Below, in pieces: positions 15,443-24,239 of a stretch of 64,000 nt of DNA. The DNA is from Saprospiraceae bacterium. Its GTDB lineage: Bacteria > Bacteroidota > Bacteroidia > Chitinophagales > Saprospiraceae. The notes beneath the pieces are model-generated. The model searched no databases. It worked only from the letters and a program-made list of their open reading frames with translations, and was not told the DNA's origin. The DNA is taken from contig CATQHI010000008.1 of assembly GCA_958295895.1 (NCBI GenBank), positions 245,663 to 309,662 on the forward strand. The letters are read 5' to 3'. Position 1 is the first letter of the stretch, and each line of letters starts with the position of its first letter. A program made the position numbers and the translations under genes.

Positions 15443-17749
15443 ATGAACTCACCCCTCTTCTTTTTGCTGTTATTATTTGGCCTTTCTCTTTCCGCCCAGC
15501 CGGTAGGACGTATTGCCGGCCACGTTACCTCCGCCGGCGAGCCCCTATCGTTTGCCACCGTGCAACTAGCAGGCACCGGCCAGGGTACTACCGCTGACCT
15601 CGACGGCTCCTACTTACTAGAGAATGTTGCGGCTGGTCCCCAAACCATCGAGGTGCGCTCCGTCGGCTACGGCGTGTTTCGTCAGGAGATACGGGTAGAA
15701 GCCGGACGCACAGTCACCCTCGATGCCGAGCTGACTGAAAATATGTCAGCCCTCGACCAGGTAGTGGTCACCGCCACCCGCACCGCCAAGCGTAAGATCG
15801 ATGCCCCCGTGATCGTCAACCTGGTCGACAGCAAGCAACTTGACCGGGTAGCGGCCAGCACCCTTTCCGAAGGGCTCAAATTTCAACCCGGACTTCGCGT
15901 CGAAACCGACTGTCAGACCTGCAACTACACCCAGCTGCGCATGAATGGCCTACAGGGTGGGTACTCCCAGATTCTCATCAACGGTCGGCCGATCTTCAGT
16001 CCGTTGACCGGACTGTACGGCATGGAGCAGATCCCCGTCAATATGATCGAGCGCATCGAGGTGGTCCGCGGCGGCGTTTCCGCCCTCTACGGGTCGAGTG
16101 CCATCGGTGGCACGGTCAACGTAATTACCAAGGTGCCCACCGAGAACGACTATAGTGTGTCCAATACCTACCAGTCGATCCGTGGCTCCTCGGACAACAT
16201 CCTGTCCGGCAACGCCACCCTGGTCAACGACGCCGCCAACGCCGGGGCCACCTTCTTCGTGAGCAACCGCAACCGGGATTTTTACGACGCCAATGGGGAT
16301 AACTTCTCCGAAATACCCAAGATCAAAAACAACTCCTTCGGTACCAACCTATTCTACCTCCCCGCCGAGAACCAGAAGCTGGAGGTCAGCCTAAGCAGCA
16401 TCCACGAGTACCGCTACGGGGGGGAGATGATCGACCGGGCGGCCTATCTCGCCCAGCAGTCGGAGGAGCGTACCCACGACGTACTCATGGGCAGCCTCGA
16501 CTACCAGATCAACTTCAATGAAGACCGCAACTCCCTCATTTTTTACTACGGCGGACAGCAGACCGACCGCACCCATTACACCGGTATCAAGCCCGACGAC
16601 ACCGAGGCGCTCATCGCCTTCCGGGCCGACCCGCCCTACGGCACCTCCGACGTGACCACCCACCAGGGGGGCGTGCAGTTTAACCACGGACTACCTACCT
16701 TCCTCGGCGGCAGGGCCGTGCTTACCCTCGGGGCCGAATACGTCTACGACGACGTTTTCGATGAGATCCCGGCCTACCGCTACCTCATCGATCAGACCAC
16801 GAAGGACCTGGGCACCTTCGTGCAGCACGATTGGGACATCACACCCCAGCTTTCCCTGCTCTCCGGGTTTCGCCTCGACAAGCACAACCTGATCGACCAT
16901 ACGATCTTCAGTCCACGCCTCTCATTACTCTATAAGCTAAAGGAAACTACCCAGTTTCGCCTGGGCTGGGGTACGGGTTTTCGGGCCCCGCAGGCCTTCG
17001 ATACTGACCTCCACATCGCCTTTGCCGCGGGCGGCGTCTCGCGCATTAGCCTGAGTAACAACCTGGGCGAAGAGCGGTCCAATAGCTTTACCGGTTCGGT
17101 CAACTACGATGGGGCCAGCGAACACTTCATCGCCGGCTTCACCCTCGAAGGTTTTTACACTCACCTCAACGATGCCTTCTACCAATTCCCCCTGGGCGAG
17201 GATGAGTTCGGGCAGCGGTTCGAAAAGCGTAACGGACCCGGAGCAACGGTCAGGGGTATCACCCTGGAAACCCGCGCTAATTTCGATTACGTACTGCAAC
17301 TGGAGGCCGGTTTCACCATACAGTCGAGCCAGTTCGCCCAGGCGGTGGCAAACATCGACGGGCTACCCGCCCGCCGCGATTTCCTACGCACCCCCAACGA
17401 TTACGGCTACGCTACCCTCACCTATAATCCGAGCCAGGACTGGAGCGTCACCACCAATGTCGTTTACACCGGTACCATGCAACTCGCCCACTTTGCCGGA
17501 GCGAACACCGGGCAGGAGGTGGATGAGTATGTCGATTCCCCGCAGTTCACCGAGGTCGGGCTAAGACTGGCCCATACCTTCGACCTGGTCAGGGAGAAGA
17601 CCGGACTGGAGCTATTCGGCGGCGTGAAAAACGCCCTCAATGCCTACCAGGATGACTTCGACACGGGCAAGAACCGCGACAGCAACTACATCTACGGGCC
17701 CGCCCTGCCCCGCACCCTCTACGTCGGCCTCCGCCTCAAATCGCTCTAG
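15443..17749 (+). CDS. TonB-dependent receptor with CarboxypepD-reg-like domain and CQTC motif
   Basis: A 768-residue outer-membrane receptor. Signal peptide residues 1-18 end LSLSAQ. A CarboxypepD-reg-like domain follows (GRIAGHVTSAGEPLSFATV, about 22-95), then a plug with the TonB-box-like SALDQVVVTATR (102-113), ERIEVVRGGVSALYGSSAIGG, and a 22-strand barrel ending YVGLRLKSL. The plug contains a redox-type CQTC (Cys157, Cys160), which is unusual for siderophore receptors. The next gene is a thioredoxin 4 bp downstream, so the Cys pair may be its substrate. The ligand may be a metal or metal complex; this is inference from the motif and the operator-like repeat. Confidence 0.92.
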   Translation: MNSPLFFLLLLFGLSLSAQPVGRIAGHVTSAGEPLSFATVQLAGTGQGTTADLDGSYLLENVAAGPQTIEVRSVGYGVFRQEIRVEAGRTVTLDAELTENMSALDQVVVTATRTAKRKIDAPVIVNLVDSKQLDRVAASTLSEGLKFQPGLRVETDCQTCNYTQLRMNGLQGGYSQILINGRPIFSPLTGLYGMEQIPVNMIERIEVVRGGVSALYGSSAIGGTVNVITKVPTENDYSVSNTYQSIRGSSDNILSGNATLVNDAANAGATFFVSNRNRDFYDANGDNFSEIPKIKNNSFGTNLFYLPAENQKLEVSLSSIHEYRYGGEMIDRAAYLAQQSEERTHDVLMGSLDYQINFNEDRNSLIFYYGGQQTDRTHYTGIKPDDTEALIAFRADPPYGTSDVTTHQGGVQFNHGLPTFLGGRAVLTLGAEYVYDDVFDEIPAYRYLIDQTTKDLGTFVQHDWDITPQLSLLSGFRLDKHNLIDHTIFSPRLSLLYKLKETTQFRLGWGTGFRAPQAFDTDLHIAFAAGGVSRISLSNNLGEERSNSFTGSVNYDGASEHFIAGFTLEGFYTHLNDAFYQFPLGEDEFGQRFEKRNGPGATVRGITLETRANFDYVLQLEAGFTIQSSQFAQAVANIDGLPARRDFLRTPNDYGYATLTYNPSQDWSVTTNVVYTGTMQLAHFAGANTGQEVDEYVDSPQFTEVGLRLAHTFDLVREKTGLELFGGVKNALNAYQDDFDTGKNRDSNYIYGPALPRTLYVGLRLKSL

Positions 17750-17753
17750 TCCC

Positions 17754-18230
17754 TTGTGCATTAAGCTCCTGATTGCTTTGTGTTGTTTCGTAGTCCACCG
17801 GCCGGCCGCCCAACCAGCGGCGGAGGCCGTCCGCTGGCTGAGTTTCGAGCAGCTTGATTCCGCGCTGGCGGCCGAGCCCCGCCCGGTATTCATCGACTTC
17901 TACGCTGACTGGTGTACGGCCTGCCGTAAAATGGACAGGGAAACGTACACCGATCCCTCCGTCGCAACGCTGCTGAACGATACATTTTACGCCGTCAGGA
18001 TGAATGTAGAGTCGCCCGATACGGTTAGGTTCGGCGGACAGACGTTCATCAATGAGCGCCGCAACAGGGTGAACCCCGTACACCAGATACCCCTGCTCAT
18101 GGCCTCCCGCCAAAACCGGCCGTTTTCCCTTCCGGCGATGGTCTTGCTCGATCGGAACTTCGTGGCCACCGATCGGTACTTCCAGTACCTTAGCCCCCAT
18201 CAGCTGCTCACCATTTTGGAGCAGCACTAA
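17754..18230 (+). CDS. Exported thioredoxin-family protein
   Basis: A 158-residue periplasmic thioredoxin-like protein. TTG 17754 lies 4 bp after the receptor stop and gives a signal peptide (CIKLLIALCCFVVHRPAAQ). The thioredoxin core follows: VFIDFYADWCTACRKM with active-site Cys54 and Cys57 (WCTAC), then LPAMVLLDRNF with the cis-proline. It resembles the DsbD C-terminal and DUF255-like exported reductases. An earlier in-frame start exists, but it would read through the receptor gene and give random residues. Coupling to the CQTC receptor suggests it maintains that receptor's cysteines. Confidence 0.82.
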   Translation: MCIKLLIALCCFVVHRPAAQPAAEAVRWLSFEQLDSALAAEPRPVFIDFYADWCTACRKMDRETYTDPSVATLLNDTFYAVRMNVESPDTVRFGGQTFINERRNRVNPVHQIPLLMASRQNRPFSLPAMVLLDRNFVATDRYFQYLSPHQLLTILEQH

Positions 18231-18233
18231 TCT

Positions 18234-19352
18234 TCACCTTCCCTTCCACGCCGCCTTGAAGCCCAGGAGGGCCGCACTACCGATCGCCACCAGGTAGAAC
18301 GGATAAATCAGCTGAGCCAAAATATACCAGCGCAGGGGGCGAGTGTACCCGTAGTGCTTACACACCGAGCGCAACAGCAGGTAATCCACCGCTCCCTTCA
18401 CCAGCCAGGCCAGTCCTGCATAGGCAAGAACCTGCGGAAAAACCACCCCCAGTACCAACCCGAGCAGTATCGCCGCCGAGGTCACGAAGGCAAGCGCCTG
18501 CGCCACCCTTAGGGTGCCACTAGCGTAAGCCCCCGCCTTACCCGCCCACCGCAGCCGCTGCCGCCACAGGGCTCCCCAACCCGCCACGGGCCGGGTGGTC
18601 ACCATGCCATCCACCGCCGTGGAATACACGATGCTAAAGCACCCCGCAGCGACAAACTTATGCAGCAGCAGTACATCGTCGCCCGACGGCAGGTGGTCGA
18701 TTCCGGCGTACCCTCCTACGCGCTCGAAGGCCGAACGCCGAAAGGCAAAGTGCGCTCCGTTGGCTAGCGCCGGGGTGCCCACTACGACGGTCGCTGCGGT
18801 AAAGAGCTGGTAGCCCGCCAGGTCAAGTGCCTGGAAGGCCGAGCAGAAGTCGGTCACTGGATCGATAAACACCGGCCCGAGTACCACGTCCGCCCCCGCC
18901 GCCATCCGCTCCCCGATCCGACGCAGCGCCCCCGGCGACCAGCTACAGTCAGCGTCCGTACTCACGATTACCCGCCCCGTCGCCCGGTTAATGCCTAGGC
19001 TCAGCGCGGCTTTTTTAAAGGCCACACACCCCTCCGGGTTCCCCCCGTCGGCGAGCCGGATGACCCTGGCATTTACGGGAAGCGTAGCACCCGCGGCCCC
19101 GCCATCTTCTGAATGATCGTCAACTAAAATAACCTCGTACCGGTCGCCGGGGTAATCCTGGGCGGCTAGGCTCGCTAGGAGTCGGCCCAAATTGTGCGCC
19201 TCGTTGCGGAAAGGAACGACGACGGAAACGTGCGGCAACCGCCCGCCCGCCGGGTCATCCCCCAGCGAAAATAGCCAGTAGGTATAGTTATAAAGCTGCC
19301 AGGCCGCATAGACGAAGGCGGTAAGCAGCGGTACGCCCACTAGCCACCCCAA
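18234..19352 (-). CDS. Family 2 glycosyltransferase, membrane-bound
   Basis: A 372-residue processive-type GT2 enzyme. An N-terminal membrane segment precedes the GT-A domain, with HVSVVVPFRNEAHNL near 40, VILVDDHSEDGG near 74, the DxD-like STDADCSW near 130, and the late QRLRWAGKAG (Q/RxxRW) motif. Two or three C-terminal membrane segments follow. It probably uses a nucleotide-sugar to build an envelope glycan or glycolipid. TTG 19352 directly follows the upstream stop codon. A GTG four codons in is an alternative start. Confidence 0.85.
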   Translation of the reverse strand: MGWLVGVPLLTAFVYAAWQLYNYTYWLFSLGDDPAGGRLPHVSVVVPFRNEAHNLGRLLASLAAQDYPGDRYEVILVDDHSEDGGAAGATLPVNARVIRLADGGNPEGCVAFKKAALSLGINRATGRVIVSTDADCSWSPGALRRIGERMAAGADVVLGPVFIDPVTDFCSAFQALDLAGYQLFTAATVVVGTPALANGAHFAFRRSAFERVGGYAGIDHLPSGDDVLLLHKFVAAGCFSIVYSTAVDGMVTTRPVAGWGALWRQRLRWAGKAGAYASGTLRVAQALAFVTSAAILLGLVLGVVFPQVLAYAGLAWLVKGAVDYLLLRSVCKHYGYTRPLRWYILAQLIYPFYLVAIGSAALLGFKAAWKGR

Positions 19353-19838
19353 CTACTTAAAGTACTCGTCGTAGCCCGGCTCGTCGCGCGTTTGCCGGGG
19401 GCGGGGCTCGGGTGGCGGGGGCAGCACCTCGATATCATCGACGTCCATGGGCTCGCTGGTGACTTCTTCGTAGTCGACCCACTTGCCGTTGCGGCGGATA
19501 TCGGCCTCCTTGCGTACCTCCTTCACCTTCCGTTTGAAGAGCGCTGCGCCAAGGAAGTACAGGAACACGAAGGGATAGAAAACGATGCTCAGCGCGGTAG
19601 CGGCCAGGCCGTAGACCCAGTTGCGCTGGAACAGATTTTTGATGCCGGTAAAGTAGCCGGTGACGACTTTATAGTCGATGACGAGGGCGGCCAGCAGGGC
19701 CAGCGGGGCCAGGCGGTAGAGCAGCGCGATGATCCAGCCTACGATGGAAAACAGCACGTAGAGCACGACCAGCGCCACCACGATACCCAGGGCGGTACGG
19801 AGCGGCGAGCGTTCGAAGGAAGAGCGATTGGACAGCAT
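19353..19838 (-). CDS. Hypothetical membrane protein
   Basis: A 161-residue protein with three or four hydrophobic segments (ALGIVVALVVLYVLFSIVGW, LAPLALLAALVIDYKVV, LAATALSIVFYPFVFLYFLGAAL), followed by a charged cytoplasmic tail that ends in a proline-rich stretch and YDEYFK. The start is ATG 19838. Its stop directly abuts the GT2 start, so the two are probably translated together. The family is unknown to me, but similar short proteins are common in Bacteroidetes. Confidence 0.78.
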   Translation of the reverse strand: MLSNRSSFERSPLRTALGIVVALVVLYVLFSIVGWIIALLYRLAPLALLAALVIDYKVVTGYFTGIKNLFQRNWVYGLAATALSIVFYPFVFLYFLGAALFKRKVKEVRKEADIRRNGKWVDYEEVTSEPMDVDDIEVLPPPPEPRPRQTRDEPGYDEYFK

Positions 19839-19934
19839 ACGGGGTGAACAGGCCCGGACCGCGGGGGGTTGGCAGCAGCATCCTGGGGGGCACCCTTTTT
19901 CGTCGGATGACGGCATTTTATCGGTCAATCTAGC

Positions 19935-19952
19935 GGGCGCGGCCGCCGGTGC
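19935..19952 (-). repeat. Dispersed 18-nt GC motif, variant copy
   Basis: Read on the minus strand this is GCACCGGCGGCCGCGCCC, two mismatches from the consensus GCACCTGCGGCCCCGCCC. It lies in the divergent region, 25 bp before the TlpA gene. Confidence 0.6.
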
Positions 19953-19977
19953 AGGGCTTATGGCGTAAATTCGTGGT

Positions 19978-21330
19978 ATGCTACGCCTGCTTCTACTGCT
20001 ATGCTGCACCCTGAGTGTGGTCAGTCTCTCGGCCCAACGGGAGGTCACCCTCACCGCCCAGCTCGGCGACTGCCCGAAAGCCCCCCAACTGTACCGCTTC
20101 ACCGGATTTGGGTTCGAGCCCCTGCGGCCCCTCGTACTACAGGACGATGGCTCCTACCGCGCAACCCTTACCGTAGAGGAGCCGGTGTTTCGCTACTTGG
20201 GTACCGACCCGTCCTCGGCCGTGCCGATCATTCTGGGTGGAGAAGACTCGCTGACCATCAGCGGCGACTGCGGCGCGCTGCGGCAGGCCGTCGTGAGCGG
20301 TAGCGCGATCAATACGGCGTACGGGGAGCTAAAGCAGGAGTTCGATGCCTTTAATGAGCGGTACACCACCCTGATCCAGGACATCCAGGTGGTCCAGGAC
20401 GAGCGGGTGAACCGCGAGGGCGAGGAGGCCATGCGGCAGTTGGACGAGGAAAAGCGGGAGCTGGTAGCGCGCATGGCGGTGGAGTACCCACTACTAGGCC
20501 GCGTCGCTAGTTTGAATACCTACCTGAGCTTCTACAGTGCCGACCAGGAACAGTACGCCGGTGAGGTGGACCACTATGTACGGACTTACTTCCAGTTCGT
20601 CGACTTCACCGATCCGGGCTACAACGATCTATCGTGGACTTTCGAGGGCAGCCGGAACTTCACCGCTACGCTGATCAAAGTACTGCCCGCCGGGGAGATT
20701 GCCGCAGTGGTGCTGGAACAAACCGGTAGCTGGCCGGCCGGCAGTAAGGCCCGTTACCTGGCACGTAGTGGGGCACTCGGGGCACTCATCCCGACCAAGC
20801 ACCCCGCTACCCTTTCCGTCGCCCAGGCCCTGATCGCCGAGTACGAAAGCACGGAGCTCGGTGCCATCGCCTTCGTGAAACAACAGACCGCCGGACTGGC
20901 CAGCTTTACCATCGGGGCACCCGCGCCGCTCTTCACGGGAGAGTCACCGGAGGGCGAGTCGATCAGCCTAGAGGACCTCCGCGGGCAGTACGTACTGCTC
21001 GACTTCTGGGCCAGCTGGTGCGGTCCCTGCCGACGCGAGAACCCCAACGTGGTGCGCATCTACCATAAGTACAAGGAGCTGGGCTTCGAGATACTTGGTA
21101 TCAGTCTTGACGAGCACCGCGAGCGCTGGGAGGGGGCCATCGCGGCCGATGAGCTGGACTGGCTACACGTCTCCGATCTACAGGGCTGGGCCAGCGAGTT
21201 TGGCCGGCTTTACGGGGTGACGGCTATACCGCAGACCGTACTACTGGACCGTGAAGGCAACATTGTAGCCCGCGACCTCCGCGGTGCCGATCTGGAGCGC
21301 AAGCTGGCCGAGGTGCTCGGGGCCCGCTAA
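19978..21330 (+). CDS. TlpA/ResA-like thioredoxin with DUF4369-type N-terminal domain
   Basis: A 450-residue exported protein with signal peptide LLLLLCCTLSVVSLSAQ. Residues about 20-120 form a beta-rich DUF4369-like domain, and a helical middle part (120-300) follows. The C-terminal AhpC/TlpA thioredoxin domain starts GAPAPLFTGESPEGE and carries WASWCGPCR (Cys348, Cys351) and the cis-Pro segment AIPQTVLLD. It probably reduces periplasmic disulfides. lspA begins 28 bp downstream, suggesting co-transcription. Confidence 0.9.
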   Translation: MLRLLLLLCCTLSVVSLSAQREVTLTAQLGDCPKAPQLYRFTGFGFEPLRPLVLQDDGSYRATLTVEEPVFRYLGTDPSSAVPIILGGEDSLTISGDCGALRQAVVSGSAINTAYGELKQEFDAFNERYTTLIQDIQVVQDERVNREGEEAMRQLDEEKRELVARMAVEYPLLGRVASLNTYLSFYSADQEQYAGEVDHYVRTYFQFVDFTDPGYNDLSWTFEGSRNFTATLIKVLPAGEIAAVVLEQTGSWPAGSKARYLARSGALGALIPTKHPATLSVAQALIAEYESTELGAIAFVKQQTAGLASFTIGAPAPLFTGESPEGESISLEDLRGQYVLLDFWASWCGPCRRENPNVVRIYHKYKELGFEILGISLDEHRERWEGAIAADELDWLHVSDLQGWASEFGRLYGVTAIPQTVLLDREGNIVARDLRGADLERKLAEVLGAR

Positions 21331-21357
21331 AGGGCTGGTGCGCTACCTTTGGGCTAT

Positions 21358-21858
21358 ATGAAGAATATGCGTTCCCGCTTACTGGTGGTATTTGCCGTGG
21401 TGGCCGTCTCGGTGGGCCTCGACCAGTGGACGAAGTACCTGGCTACCGTCTACCTACAGGGGGAACCCGATCAGTTTTACCTCGGCGGCATCCTGCGCCT
21501 CACCCACGTGCACAATACGGGAGCCTTCCTGAGCATCGGCTCCGGGCTCAACGACACCTGGCGGCCTATCCTGCTCAATGTGTTCCCGGCTCTGCTGCTG
21601 ATTGCTCTACTGTACTACATCTTCCGCGAGCGCTTCCTCAACGGCTGGCAGGTCGTGGCCCTTTCCCTCATTGTCGGCGGTGGCCTGAGTAATATCGTCG
21701 ATCGCCTCCTTTACGGCCACGTGGTGGATATGCTGCACCTCAAGGCGCTGGGATTGCAGACGGGGATCTTTAACGTGGCGGATATGGCGATTATGGGGGG
21801 GATGTTTATTATGCTCCCCTTCGCCCTCCGGCCGAGTAGACCGCCTTCTGGAGGGTAG
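21358..21858 (+). CDS. lspA: Lipoprotein signal peptidase (signal peptidase II)
   Basis: A 166-residue inner-membrane aspartyl protease that cleaves lipoprotein signal peptides after lipidation. Four membrane segments are visible, with DQWTKYLA (22-29), HVHNTGAFLSIG, GGGLSNIVDRL and FNVADMAIMGG. The last two contain the catalytic aspartates. ATG 21358 was preferred to the TTG three codons upstream. The many lipoproteins in this window are its expected substrates. It is convergent with queG; both stops lie in one palindrome. Confidence 0.95.
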   Translation: MKNMRSRLLVVFAVVAVSVGLDQWTKYLATVYLQGEPDQFYLGGILRLTHVHNTGAFLSIGSGLNDTWRPILLNVFPALLLIALLYYIFRERFLNGWQVVALSLIVGGGLSNIVDRLLYGHVVDMLHLKALGLQTGIFNVADMAIMGGMFIMLPFALRPSRPPSGG

Positions 21859-21870
21859 ACGCAGCGTCTA
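21856..21870. terminator. Palindrome holding both convergent stop codons
   Basis: TAGACGC-A-GCGTCTA is a perfect 7-bp inverted repeat. The lspA TAG is the left end and the queG TAG, read on the minus strand, is the right end. It is short for a terminator but positioned as one. Confidence 0.5.
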
Positions 21871-22794
21871 ACCCAGAAAGTCCAAATTTCTACGCAGCCC
21901 ACTAAATTTCGTCCGCTTCACCGCAGACTTCCGAAACACCCGCCGAAACACCTCCTCGGTCAGCTCCCGCCACTCGGGCTCACCCATGCTGGGGAGGTCG
22001 GGGTGGGGCAGGAAGGCCGGCTCCTGGTGGGGGGTGCTGAAGCGGTTCCAGGGGCAGACCTCCTGGCAAATGTCGCAGCCGAAGGCCCAGCCCTCCATGC
22101 GGCTGGCGAACTCCTCGGGGATGGCTTCGCGGAGCTCGATGGTGAGGTAGCTGATGCACTTGCTGCCGTCGACGACGTAGCCGGCCGGGCTGATGGCCTC
22201 CGTGGGGCAGGCCTCGATGCAGCGGGTGCAGGTGCCGCAGTGGTCGCGGATGCGAGAGTCGATGGCGGGGTCGAGGTCCGTGATGAGCTCAGCGAGGAAG
22301 AAGTAGCTGCCGGCTTTGGGGTTAAGCAGGAGAGTGTTCTTGCCCACCCAGCCGGTGCCGGCGCGGGCGGCCCAGTCGCGCTCTAGCACCGGTGCGCTAT
22401 CGACGAACACGCGGCCGTCGATGGGGTGAGCGAGGGATTCTTCGAGGCGATCGACGAGCTCACGGAGTTTGGCGCGGACCACCCGGTGGTAGTCTTCCCC
22501 GTAGGCGTAGCGGGCAATCTTGGGGGCCTCCTGGCTGGGGGTATCGTCGGCGGGGAAGTAGTTATAGAGTAACGATACGACCGACTTGGCTCCGGGAACG
22601 AGCTTGGTGGGATCGACGCGCTTGTCGAAGTAATTTTCCATCCACTGCATGGTGCCGTGGTGACCGGCGTCGAGCCAGGCTGCAAGGCGGCGCTCCTCGG
22701 GGTCCATGCGCTCGGCCCGGGCAATGCCGACGAAACCGAAGCCCAGGTCGTAGGCCGTCTGTTTGATGTGGGTAGCGAGCTGAGTGGGATTCAT
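21868..22794 (-). CDS. queG: Epoxyqueuosine reductase QueG
   Basis: A 308-residue cobalamin-dependent iron-sulfur enzyme that performs the last step of queuosine synthesis on tRNA. Marks are HHGTMQWMEN near 45, the catalytic VFVDSAPVLERDWAARAG region near 128-145, and two ferredoxin clusters: CGTCTRCIEACP near 185 and CDICQEVCPWN near 240. It is slightly short, lacking the HEAT-repeat tail that some QueG proteins carry. It is on the same strand as gldK but separated by a terminator. Confidence 0.94.
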   Translation of the reverse strand: MNPTQLATHIKQTAYDLGFGFVGIARAERMDPEERRLAAWLDAGHHGTMQWMENYFDKRVDPTKLVPGAKSVVSLLYNYFPADDTPSQEAPKIARYAYGEDYHRVVRAKLRELVDRLEESLAHPIDGRVFVDSAPVLERDWAARAGTGWVGKNTLLLNPKAGSYFFLAELITDLDPAIDSRIRDHCGTCTRCIEACPTEAISPAGYVVDGSKCISYLTIELREAIPEEFASRMEGWAFGCDICQEVCPWNRFSTPHQEPAFLPHPDLPSMGEPEWRELTEEVFRRVFRKSAVKRTKFSGLRRNLDFLG

Positions 22795-22806
22795 GGTAAA
22801 CGCAAA

Positions 22807-22835
22807 ACGGCCGCCCCGGGGATCGGAGCGGCCGT
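22807..22835 (-). terminator. Rho-independent terminator of the porP-gldK operon
   Basis: ACGGCCGC (22807-22814) pairs perfectly with GCGGCCGT (22828-22835). On the minus strand the stem is followed by TTTT. It lies 21 bp after the gldK stop codon. Confidence 0.8.
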
Positions 22836-22856
22836 CAAGGTAGGGAAGGGGGCTCC

Positions 22857-24089
22857 CTAGAAGTCGTTGATGGAGCGGCCGGTGAAGGACATCACGTTGC
22901 GGAAACCGATGTAAGACTTGGTGGTGTCCTGGTATTCGTAGGTGCGGGTACCGTTCTGGAGGTAGAAGCTGATGTCTTTCCAGCTACCGCCGCGGATCAC
23001 CTTGCGCTTATAGCTGATGGGATCGTCATCCTTCGCGTTGTAACGGATATCGGGGTTGAAGTCGTGGATGAAGCTGGTGGCGTTCTCCTGGAAGGCGGTG
23101 ATGGTCCACTCGGCTACGTTGCCGGCCATGTTGTACAGGCCGTAGTCGTTGGGGTAGTAGGCATCGACGGGGACGGTGTAGGAACCGCCGTCGTCGGCGT
23201 AGTTACCACGGCCGGGCTTGAAATTAGCCAGCAGACAGCCCTTGGAGTTGCGGGTATAGGGGCCTCCCCAGGGGTAGGGGGCATTTTCCTTGCCGCCGCG
23301 GGCGGCGTACTCGAATTCGTACTCGGTGGGCAGCCGGAAGTTCTCGATGAGGGCCTCCTGATTGTAGGTATTCCAGAGGGTGGTACGCCAGAAGCTGAAG
23401 GCGCGGGCCATATGCCAGTCGATACCGACTACGGGGTAGTTATCGTAGGCCGGGTGGCTGAAGTACACGCGGGCCATGGGCTCGTTGTAGGCGTAGGCGA
23501 AGTCACGTACCCAGACCAGGGTATCGGGATAGACGTTGACCGTCTTTTCGCTAATGTAGGGGGTGATGCCGTTACCGTCCTCACCGCGGGGGCGGGCTAA
23601 CGAAGCCTCGGTCCAGTCTACCTCAGAATAGGTATACTCGTACAGGTTGGTGTTAGTCTGCTTCTTACCGGCGTAGTACTCTTCGAGATAGAGCTCGCTG
23701 AGTGCCTCGTCGCCGTAGTCGATGGGTAGTTCCCAGTCGATATTACCGTTCTCGTCGACGTCCCCGAGGATGACGTGGGCGATGGAGTCACGGACCCAGT
23801 CCATGAACTGCCGGTACTCGTTATTGGAGATCTCCGTGTCATCCATGTAAAAACCGTTGATGGTAACGGCCTTCGGGCGCTGAATGAAGGTGCCGGTGAT
23901 GTCCTGATCGCTGTTGCCGACGTGGACGGTACCGGCCGGTACGTAGACCATACCGTAGGGCTGTACGCCCTTCCAGGTGGGGCGATCGAGGGAGCCGACG
24001 AGTTCGCCGGTTTCCTTGCTACCGCCGCAACTGGTAAATAGCAGAGCCAGTGCGGAAACAGCTAGTGCGGTGTGTAGAAAGTTTTTCAT
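22857..24089 (-). CDS. gldK: T9SS ring lipoprotein GldK/PorK
   Basis: A 410-residue outer-membrane lipoprotein with lipobox LLFTSC (Cys21). The body is an FGE-sulfatase fold: PYGMVYVPAGTVHVGNSDQD, FYMDDTEISNNEYRQFMDWVRDS, LPTEYEFEYAARGG, and GNVAEWT with VIRGGSWKD. This sequence set is typical of GldK, which forms the periplasmic ring of the type IX secretion system with GldN. Normally gldL, gldM and gldN follow; here queG follows instead. The upstream gene is porP. ATG 24089 gives the expected signal peptide. Confidence 0.9.
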   Translation of the reverse strand: MKNFLHTALAVSALALLFTSCGGSKETGELVGSLDRPTWKGVQPYGMVYVPAGTVHVGNSDQDITGTFIQRPKAVTINGFYMDDTEISNNEYRQFMDWVRDSIAHVILGDVDENGNIDWELPIDYGDEALSELYLEEYYAGKKQTNTNLYEYTYSEVDWTEASLARPRGEDGNGITPYISEKTVNVYPDTLVWVRDFAYAYNEPMARVYFSHPAYDNYPVVGIDWHMARAFSFWRTTLWNTYNQEALIENFRLPTEYEFEYAARGGKENAPYPWGGPYTRNSKGCLLANFKPGRGNYADDGGSYTVPVDAYYPNDYGLYNMAGNVAEWTITAFQENATSFIHDFNPDIRYNAKDDDPISYKRKVIRGGSWKDISFYLQNGTRTYEYQDTTKSYIGFRNVMSFTGRSINDF

Positions 24090-24239
24090 GCGGGAGGCCG
24101 TGGGATACGGCTTGGTTTTCAAAGGAGGGTAAGACTGTAGGGAAAACGAAGGTAAAAACATAGTTAGTACGTAGGGTGCGGCGTAGGGGTAAGTTTAACA
24201 ACTGCCAGTACTGGGAAGCGCGGCATCCCGACAAAGCCC

